Source: Amoebophrya sp. AT5.2 (taxonomy: Eukaryota; Sar; Dinophyceae; Syndiniales; Amoebophryaceae). Taken from it: 24,221 bases of DNA. The translations under genes and the position numbers were made by a program. This document shows positions 18,090 through 24,221 of this stretch, piece after piece. Location: contig RXOD01004312.1 in NCBI GenBank assembly GCA_005223375.1, forward strand, positions 1-24,221. The letters run 5' to 3'. Positions within the stretch are counted from its first letter, which is position 1, and each line of letters begins with the position of its first letter. Under the pieces are notes generated by a model. The model was not told the DNA's origin and made no database searches. It worked only from the letters and a program-made list of their open reading frames with translations.

Positions 18090-20627
18090 TCAATCAGTAT
18101 CACCCACTTCAGCTTCACCTTCATCTGAGGAAGCTGTACTCTCCGCTTCATCTATTTCTTGCAAAGTTTTCATTACGCCGGCCTCCACCCCTGGGTAACG
18201 CCAATCAGCCGCGTGCTGTACGTTCCACACGTTCGCATCGCTCGTCTCTTTCTGAAGCAAGTCCAAGAACTCTTGGCTCGTAATGGGTTCGCCTCGCGGC
18301 CCCCGGTTCGTCAGCCGCGCTGACTCCCGCTCTGCGGCTTTTGTTAGCACCTGCTTTACCCCCTCGGCGGCAGCCTGCTGCTGCGCCCCGTGTTGCTGAA
18401 TCATGTGCTGGAAGCTTGCGTCGTTTCTCGTTCCGTACAAAATCTGGGACAGAATGTTACAGTAGCGGTTCAGTATCTTCAGCTCCTGCAGCTGGTTTTT
18501 CTTTTCTTCCCGTGCAGCTTCAGTCCGGCCAGCGGACGCATGCACGTCGACTTTTCCTCCCACCCGACCGGTCCGAATCAGCAGATTTGCAGTTTCCCCC
18601 GTCAGCAGCATGCTCATGGAGAGGTTGTAGTTGTCGATATGCAGCTGCGGTGTCTCCAAAAAACCGCGGTAGTCGTCCCACGGAAACGCGAGGCAGTGGG
18701 CGCTGCTCTTGTGCCATTCACTGCACGTGCTGGCCCAACGCCAAATGCTCTGCTCTTCGAGCTCCCCCACAGTGCGCTGCTTCTCTGTAAGGTACGCGTG
18801 AAGCGGCGGGCACCGCACCCAAAAGTCCGGGGTCGTCGGCGCGTGCGGAGACCCCAGAAATTCCGAATCGCTCGCGAAGAAACCGATGATCTGCTCCGCA
18901 GCCAGCGGCTCGGCTGTTTTCTCTTCCCCCAGTGTCATCGCGCCGGACGCCGCTGAGGCAGTCCCCGGCGCATCAGTACTAGCAGCGGCAGCAGCAGCCT
19001 TGGCGCGCTGCTTAGCCAGCTGATCTTTTATGCGTTTCAGCGCGACCTGCCGTGCCTCAGACGGCGGCAGAGTCGATGTAACCTGGAACTCCGCGATGTC
19101 CTGCGTGAACTCCCCCAACAGATTCCAGTCGCCTCCGCGGCTTGCAAATTCCTGCTGGAAAGCCGGCGTATGCGTATGCACTACGAACGCTCTCTGCGTG
19201 GCGTCTCCGCCGCTCGCGTGCTGCGCCACTGAAAACTCTCGCTCCATTGCCTCCACCAGTTGAAGGCTGAAGGCCTGCTTTTCCATTTTTTTCCGGTACT
19301 CCAGCTGTGCGCGCGGCGCGTTATTCTGAATCCAGGTGCGAAATGCAGGCGCGCGGAGCGTGTCTCGCTGCAGCTTGCGCACGGCTCTTTCGTCTACTTC
19401 ATCAGCGACGCTAACTGCATGAAATTCTGCGTCCATGTTCGCATTCATAACGTCCAGGTGCCGCAGAAAAAATCGACTGCGCAGCTGTGGGGGCACCCGC
19501 ACTTGGCCGGTGGCTTTATCGATCCAGTGGCGCGGCACCGCAACGGCGATCTCACGGCGTCTCATTTCTTCCTCGGTTGGGACACCCCCGTCGACTCCCA
19601 TCTGTGCGTGTGCTTCCACCTCGCGGCCTGGCTCTTCGCATTGCGGCTGCTGGTGTGCGCGTTGAGGGTGACTTTTTTCCAGCAATGCAAAAGTTTCGGC
19701 GCCTTGACGTTCTCCGCGCACCGGTAGTGCGGCTTTCGATGCGGAGTCATCCCCAGTGTTGTCAGGCGCTTTCGCATCCAGTTGCAGGTTCGCGAGAGAC
19801 GTTCCGAGTTCCTCTTCCGCGGCGACCTCGCGGCGTGCCTCCGTTTCCATCGCTGGCGCCGTCACGAAGATGCTGTCCCTGAGCTCGCCTCTAAACTCGT
19901 CCAGAGGACACATCATCGCAGGCGGCAACCTCCAGTTTCCCTCGAGTTCATCTTCGTGGCCGTCATCCGCATTCCTCGGTCCCTTCTCGTTTCCATTTTC
20001 GTCGACCGACCCCAGTCGCCTTGGCATTCGAGGTTGCACACCATGCGGACTCGCGAAATAGTCACTGCCGTCGTCACTGAAACTGCCACTCCTTCTCCCT
20101 GAAGCCAGCGATGGCGACGATAGCAGCAGCGGCGTCGGCGCGCGAGTGCTTGCGGCACTTGTTGTGGATGAAGCATCTCCGACGTCGGGCTGGTAGAAGT
20201 TGTTCTGTTCTAGGTCTAGCTTCGATGCAATGAACGACGGCCCGACTCCTGCTGCGCTTCCTCCAACCACGGCAGCCTCGGACGAGGTGGTGCGACTTTC
20301 CCGGCAAAACGCCGGAAGTTCAGGGAGGGGTTTCTGCAGCGGTAGTCGTGTCCCGCTCACGAGTGCGCTTGCCTCTAGTTGAGCAAACGGGGTAGGGTTG
20401 GGAGCAGGAGCACCCTCGGAGTCGAGGCAGTGATCCGGCAGAAAAGTCCTACTGTCGTCCGGGGCGGCATCCGTCGCAACAGTTTTCTCCGCCACTTCTG
20501 TTCTGAACCAGGAAAAAACCCCGCGCGCCGCGACAACCTGCTGGGCAAGCGCCAACACCACGAGAAAGCGCGACAAGTTGGTGTCCAGTTTCGTTTGGCG
20601 TGAAGAACAATTTTTGAAGCAGGCCAT
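18090..20627 (-). CDS. intronless secretory protein, 845 aa, unknown family
   Basis: One open frame of 846 codons runs from the ATG at 20627 to TGA at 18090. Residues 20-35 (FLVVLALAQQVVAA) form a signal-peptide core after a Lys/Arg-containing n-region, so the protein probably enters the secretory route; a signal anchor is also possible. Residues about 100-330 are low-complexity and rich in Ser, Ala, Glu and Pro. From about 360 the chain becomes more ordered and helical, for example ARREIAVAVPRHWIDKATG-like and YRKKMEKQAFSLQLVEAMER segments. An Ala run (AKAAAAAAS) lies near 550. The C-terminus is acidic (SSDEGEAEVGDTD). I recognise no domain, catalytic motif or retention signal. Like the 1563-codon gene it has no intron, unlike the recognisable genes around it. 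A role as a secreted or vesicle-targeted lineage-specific protein is possible but unsupported. Confidence 0.88.
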   Translation of the reverse strand: MACFKNCSSRQTKLDTNLSRFLVVLALAQQVVAARGVFSWFRTEVAEKTVATDAAPDDSRTFLPDHCLDSEGAPAPNPTPFAQLEASALVSGTRLPLQKPLPELPAFCRESRTTSSEAAVVGGSAAGVGPSFIASKLDLEQNNFYQPDVGDASSTTSAASTRAPTPLLLSSPSLASGRRSGSFSDDGSDYFASPHGVQPRMPRRLGSVDENGNEKGPRNADDGHEDELEGNWRLPPAMMCPLDEFRGELRDSIFVTAPAMETEARREVAAEEELGTSLANLQLDAKAPDNTGDDSASKAALPVRGERQGAETFALLEKSHPQRAHQQPQCEEPGREVEAHAQMGVDGGVPTEEEMRRREIAVAVPRHWIDKATGQVRVPPQLRSRFFLRHLDVMNANMDAEFHAVSVADEVDERAVRKLQRDTLRAPAFRTWIQNNAPRAQLEYRKKMEKQAFSLQLVEAMEREFSVAQHASGGDATQRAFVVHTHTPAFQQEFASRGGDWNLLGEFTQDIAEFQVTSTLPPSEARQVALKRIKDQLAKQRAKAAAAAASTDAPGTASAASGAMTLGEEKTAEPLAAEQIIGFFASDSEFLGSPHAPTTPDFWVRCPPLHAYLTEKQRTVGELEEQSIWRWASTCSEWHKSSAHCLAFPWDDYRGFLETPQLHIDNYNLSMSMLLTGETANLLIRTGRVGGKVDVHASAGRTEAAREEKKNQLQELKILNRYCNILSQILYGTRNDASFQHMIQQHGAQQQAAAEGVKQVLTKAAERESARLTNRGPRGEPITSQEFLDLLQKETSDANVWNVQHAADWRYPGVEAGVMKTLQEIDEAESTASSDEGEAEVGDTD

Positions 20628-22971
20628 TCTGGTGTTGACTGGTCAAACAAATGCGGTCTGAGTCTGTCGAGTGATTGTGATGTGTAGCGAATGCAATGAA
20701 GTCCTGTTTTTTAAAAACTTCTGGTGAGTAAATTTCCTTTTTGTTTTCACCTGTTTTGCAGCCGATCGCTCTAATCCCAGGGAGTTGACGTTCGGAATCG
20801 AAAACGCGTTCCTCTGTGCCAAAACAGCAGCACCAGCAGCATGCGACACCGATAAATTACTATACTCACGCTTGGTCAGGCTACTGCGAGCGGCATGCAT
20901 AGGGGAAGATGACCTGGGCACATGTTCCTCCTGCAAGTTCGTGGATCTTCACACGAACGCGTGTTTCTTCGTACGAAGCATTTTTTTCGGTGACCAGCGT
21001 TTGCAGACGAAGAAAGCAAGTACGTAGACTACAAACGGCGAAGAACCATGCTGCGAAAACCCAGATTATCATTTCGTCGTCGATCATGTCGATGATACAG
21101 ATTGATAGATTAAGTAAGTAGTTGCTTTCGAGAGACGGTCTGCCGTGTGCTTATGAACGAGAACAGCTTCTACCAGTGCAGTCAAATTGGAATCGAGCAT
21201 TTTCACGCTCACCTGAAGGACAGTAGGAGTATGCTTGACGGAACATCCCAAACCCAGTCGCAATCCCTCTCGGTCTCGTCTCCGTCTCCCTAGGAGTGCG
21301 AGTGTGGGCATGACTGGCCGCATCGCCAACATGTACAGGGGTGAAGAAAAATTAGTTCTGCGACAGAAGGAAGCAGAACCTCAATCATGAGTAGGATGGT
21401 CAACTGCAGGTCTTTGTTTGGTCGTGCTCTCGCAACAGCCGATGCTCCGCGTCATGGTGCAGAGAGAGAGCCATGGACGCGTAGTACCGTACGGGAGCAG
21501 CTCCAAGGAGACTTCGACGTACTTTGTATGATTTTATTTTGTAACACGGATGCAGCCGCGCCGCGGCCGCAGAAGCAAGAGGAACCCCCGCCGTCTCGTT
21601 CGTACGGCGCGGGTCCTCTATTTGATTGTCCCATCGCGGCATGGTACCGGCATCAACATCATGCGCAGCTGCACGGCGGAAAAGCTACTTGCACATCGAC
21701 GAGCTCGTGTCTACGCCGGTCTTCCGGAGGGGCACGCGCCAGAGGGATTTCGCAGCGTCCAGGCTCTCTGACAGCTTCTTCACGAAGAGCGTGCCCCGGT
21801 TCTTCGGCAGCGAGCCGTGGTCCAGGGGAAGGCCCTTTTTCGAGTTACTGCGAAACGTCCGCGTGATAAACGCAGAGAGTCGACCTGCGGGCTGGACCAT
21901 CCTGTCGCTCACTACAGCTTCTTGATGGTGATCGTATGAGTACAAGACAGAGTTAGGTTGCTGTGGCTGAGACGGAGCGCAAGTCAGAGTACAGTCAGAC
22001 TCAATCGTTCTCGTCCACTTGGGTGCTAACGTGCCAGGGTGCCACTGCAGTAGGCCTTTGCAGCTGGGCATCTGTTGCGACCTTTGGTATCTATTGCACC
22101 ACGCGCTCCTCTCCGAAGGCAGCAGCATGTTAGTGTGCGAAGATGAAACGACACGATCAGCTGCAGCGATTGCGATCACATCGCGCCAGCGTCCGCGGCT
22201 TTCGTGCGTCTCCACATGCCTCATTTCTTTGTTTAATCAAACTTATGTTCACATCACACTCATGATTAAGTTTATACGTAGTTGCCCACTCCTGGTGGCA
22301 CGCCTCAACCCCGGTCCCCGCTATAGAAATGTACTTGAAGTACTTCTAATAAAAAAATAGGATGAAGACAAGAAACATAAATGTGGAAAAGGGTGAGGGC
22401 TAGCTTAATTTTTTTTTTAGGTACTCGTATGACAACGGCGAACAGGAATAGAGAGGCCTTGAATCTTCCTACATCCTGATCGACTGAAGCTATCCGAAGG
22501 AGTCTGTGACTGATATGCCAGGCATTGGCAAAGCGGTCTTCTTCTAGGTACGCAAAAGCAAAGCTCATTTCTGGCGTCCGTCTGGTCTTCGATGTTGTAT
22601 CTTCAGTTGTTGCAGACCGAAAAACAAAGACGTGCGCGTGCGCACAGAAATTCTAAAAGGCCCCCGTAGTGGGCCGTAGTCGTTGTCGGAGCAGACTAGA
22701 AGTTGTGTTGCGTCTCTGCGCAAAGAAATGGGGTGGCCACAGAAAACCGGCATGAAGGTAAAATCTTTATGTTTTGAAGACTTGGCGTGACGTTCACATA
22801 GACGTAACAAAAGAAGTCGTCGCTCTTGCCGCGCACGCGACAAGAAAGCACGAGGTTGCACGGCCCATAGTTGCGTCCGCGGTCGTCGGTTTCTCCTCGC
22901 GCACGCAAGGTGCGGATTCAAAAAGACGTTGTGAAGATCATCATGAAGCCCGAAATCATTCCCCTCTGGTT
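20628..22971. other. largest intergenic interval, 2.34 kb
   Basis: This lies between the 845-codon gene start and the KH-protein stop. It should hold the promoter of the former and the 3' untranslated region of the latter. The only stretch with coding-like composition is about 21685-21910, listed separately. The minus strand just upstream of 20627 (TTTGACCAG, then CAACACCAG before ATG) offers good 3' splice-like sites. A T-run followed by AGGTACTCG lies at about 22409-22428 on the plus strand. Confidence 0.35.
21685..21895 (-). other. possible small coding exon, strand ambiguous
   Basis: On the minus strand an open frame begins at ATG 21895 after GAGCGACAGG and reads MVQPAGRLSAFITRTFRSNS, then KKLSESLDAAKSLWRVPLRK, ending at a TAG that overlaps a possible donor (CAA|GTAGC). 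Third positions are mostly G or C, as in the real genes here. On the plus strand a frame through YLHIDELVSTPVF to about 21925 is equally open, because the third positions of the two frames coincide. All assigned genes are on the minus strand, which favours that reading. The basic N-terminus resembles a mitochondrial presequence. I recognise no family. Confidence 0.3.
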
Positions 22972-24146
22972 TCAGCACTCGTTTTCCACATTTCGAATCC
23001 TGTCCATGATTTGGGCGATGACATACGGCAGCACTCCCTCGGTGGCTCGCACGACCACGTCGTTGTCTTCCATGGACACATCTTCGATGAATCCGAGCCC
23101 CCCGCTCTCCACGCGAGCGCGTAGGTCCTGTTGCCGTCGTGAAAAATGTTTTTGGAATATTCAGACAGATGTCCGGACACGCGTCTTGACAAGAGCATGA
23201 GCAGCATGACATACGTCTTCAGTGAATCATCATGGTACGAGTTGCGCCTGTGCCCTACCGGTACCGGTACAGGGTGCGGGTACTGCGACGTACTGCAAAC
23301 AAATTAAATAAAGAATAAGTACGCGGACGAAGAAACCGGTTTTCCCGAGCAGCGCCAACTCGGATACTGTGTCGGGGACTTGGACTCGGATCATTCGTTC
23401 TTTCTGTTCACCGAGCGGGATGTGATCGCACGAACTCGCGATGGCGCCGGTCGCCGCGGATTCCGCCCCGGAAGAAGGCCCCGACGGACCCGAGGAACGT
23501 GTGCTCACGCGACTGCTACACGTCGTTTGCTCGTTCGTGGTCGGAAGCCTACTGTTGTTGCCCCGGTTTCCATCTTTCCTTGAAGCTGAATCTGATGTCG
23601 GCGTCGCCGGTTGTGTCAGTGTGTGTGTGTTGTTACAAAACAAGTGGTTGCAGCCGATCCACAGCCATCAGATCATAGATGAAATTGAAGACAAAAATTC
23701 ATATTTTTGATGATTGATTGATTTACCCAATTTCTGTCCTTTCATCCGGATCATTACCCTTAGCATTTTGGAGTCTATACTGCAACTCCGTCTTAAATTT
23801 ATTTCACCTCCAAGTAAGAGTACCTACTCCTGGCGACGGGCCTTCCACGGCTCCTCCGCTGCGTCTTGCATCCCGGTCGTGTGCCACCCGGTCGCGATAA
23901 TTTTTGAGGTCGTGGTAACTACCTCCTCCGTCCTGATTCTGATACCCGCGTCGCCGTTCCCCCTCCTTGTCGAGTCGGGCCTGCGCGATCTGCGCCGCCC
24001 GCTGCTCCTCCTCCGGCACGTTCGGCCAGTAGATCTGAAACACGTCGTTCATCATATTCACCACCCTCGCGACGTCCTCCAGTTTTCCGCAGAACGTCAC
24101 CTCCTCATCGTACTGGTCCGGGGGCGGTTTGTTATGGTGGGACCAG
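22972..24146 (-). CDS. multi-KH-domain RNA-binding protein (3' part, at least 3 exons)
   Basis: Exons are 24146-23824 (5' limit uncertain), 23585-23323 and 23127-22972, phases consistent, stop TGA at 22974-22972. The first visible exon starts inside a KH domain: EEVTFCGKLEDVARVVNMMN matches the last strand and helix of the fold. A polar Arg/Ser/Gly-rich linker follows. The last KH domain runs from MIRVQVPDTVSELALLGKTG to VLPYVIAQIMDRIRNV, with the GxxG RNA-binding loop Gly-Lys-Thr-Gly followed by FFVRDLRARVESGGLGFIED. The intron at 23322-23128 falls just after that loop. Two KH domains, a linker and a C-terminal KH recall PCBP/Nova-type single-stranded RNA-binding proteins. At least one upstream exon lies beyond the window. 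Identification rests on pattern, not on a search. Confidence 0.65.
23128..23322 (-). other. KH-gene intron, 195 bp, donor GTACTTAT
   Basis: The donor is GTCCGC|GTACTTATTC and the acceptor GGCAACAG|GACCTACG; phase 0. It splits the last KH domain right after the GxxG loop. It contains a 12-bp palindrome, ACCGGTACCGGT, at 23257-23268 flanked by CCCT and AGGG. Confidence 0.6.
23586..23823 (-). other. KH-gene intron, 238 bp (or 232 bp), donor GTACTCTTAC
   Basis: The donor is GGAGTAG|GTACTCTTAC. Two acceptors keep the frame: GATTCAG|CTTCAAGG (238 bp) and CATCAG|ATTCAG (232 bp). It lies in the linker between KH domains, so protein conservation cannot choose between them. Confidence 0.5.
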
Positions 24147-24221
24147 CTGGTAAGTGAGTAAAGTGGTAAGTGATTTTTTTGGGGGGGTTTTTCGGGGTCC
24201 CCGTTGGTGGTGAGGTCTGCA

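Noticed and set aside
23441..23710. Plus-strand frame with an ATG and a hydrophobic segment
   Set aside because: The minus strand here joins in phase with KH-domain exons on both sides, and two coding genes on opposite strands are less likely.
23714..24157. Plus-strand frame of 147 codons
   Set aside because: It is antisense to the KH-domain exon; no family resemblance.
1..24221. CRISPR arrays, insertion sequences, tRNA or rRNA genes
   Set aside because: No regular spaced repeats, transposase-like frames or recognisable RNA-gene sequence were seen; by eye a tRNA could be missed, so a covariance-model scan would be decisive.

Overview
The window is nuclear DNA from a eukaryote. Six genes are split by introns. 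They encode eukaryotic proteins: ribosomal protein eL6, a mitochondrial SCO copper chaperone, a KH-domain RNA-binding protein, a multi-span membrane protein resembling the nucleoporin NDC1, a glutathione S-transferase and a small probable mitochondrial membrane protein. Two further genes are long and intronless, with signal peptides and no family I recognise. All eight assigned genes lie on the minus strand, coding DNA is GC-rich at third positions, and genes sit 0.5 to 2.3 kb apart. A long one-way array with unusual splice donors suggests an alveolate, perhaps a dinoflagellate or syndinian lineage. That placement is inference only; nothing in the window proves it.

Layout from left to right, all on the minus strand: (1) 1-2957, a multi-span membrane protein in at least four exons that runs off the left edge, an NDC1-like candidate; (2) 4234-8925, an intronless 1563-residue protein with a signal peptide, several N-glycosylation sequons and a C-terminal REEL, probably ER-lumenal; (3) 9572-11168, a glutathione S-transferase of the CPYC type whose frame is broken at about 10397 although both sides are well conserved; (4) 12033-12684, an 81-residue single-span protein in two exons; (5) 13260-14255, ribosomal protein eL6 in three exons; (6) 15542-16969, SCO1/SenC in three exons; (7) 18090-20627, an intronless 845-residue protein with a signal peptide; (8) 22972-24146 and beyond, the 3' end of a KH-domain protein in at least three exons.

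The genes do not form one pathway. SCO1 and perhaps the 81-residue protein serve mitochondria, eL6 and the KH protein serve translation and RNA, the NDC1-like protein would sit in the nuclear envelope, and the two orphans enter the secretory route. Exon boundaries were inferred by hand from reading frame, splice sites and family conservation, with no transcript data.

The main surprises are these. Seven of eleven inferred introns begin GTAC rather than GTAAG/GTGAG, and six of eleven are followed by GT, giving AG|GT at the 3' junction. Several introns from different genes fall in a 232-238 bp size class. The two longest genes are orphans and lack introns, whereas every recognisable gene is interrupted. 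The GST frame is broken by a small non-triplet loss.
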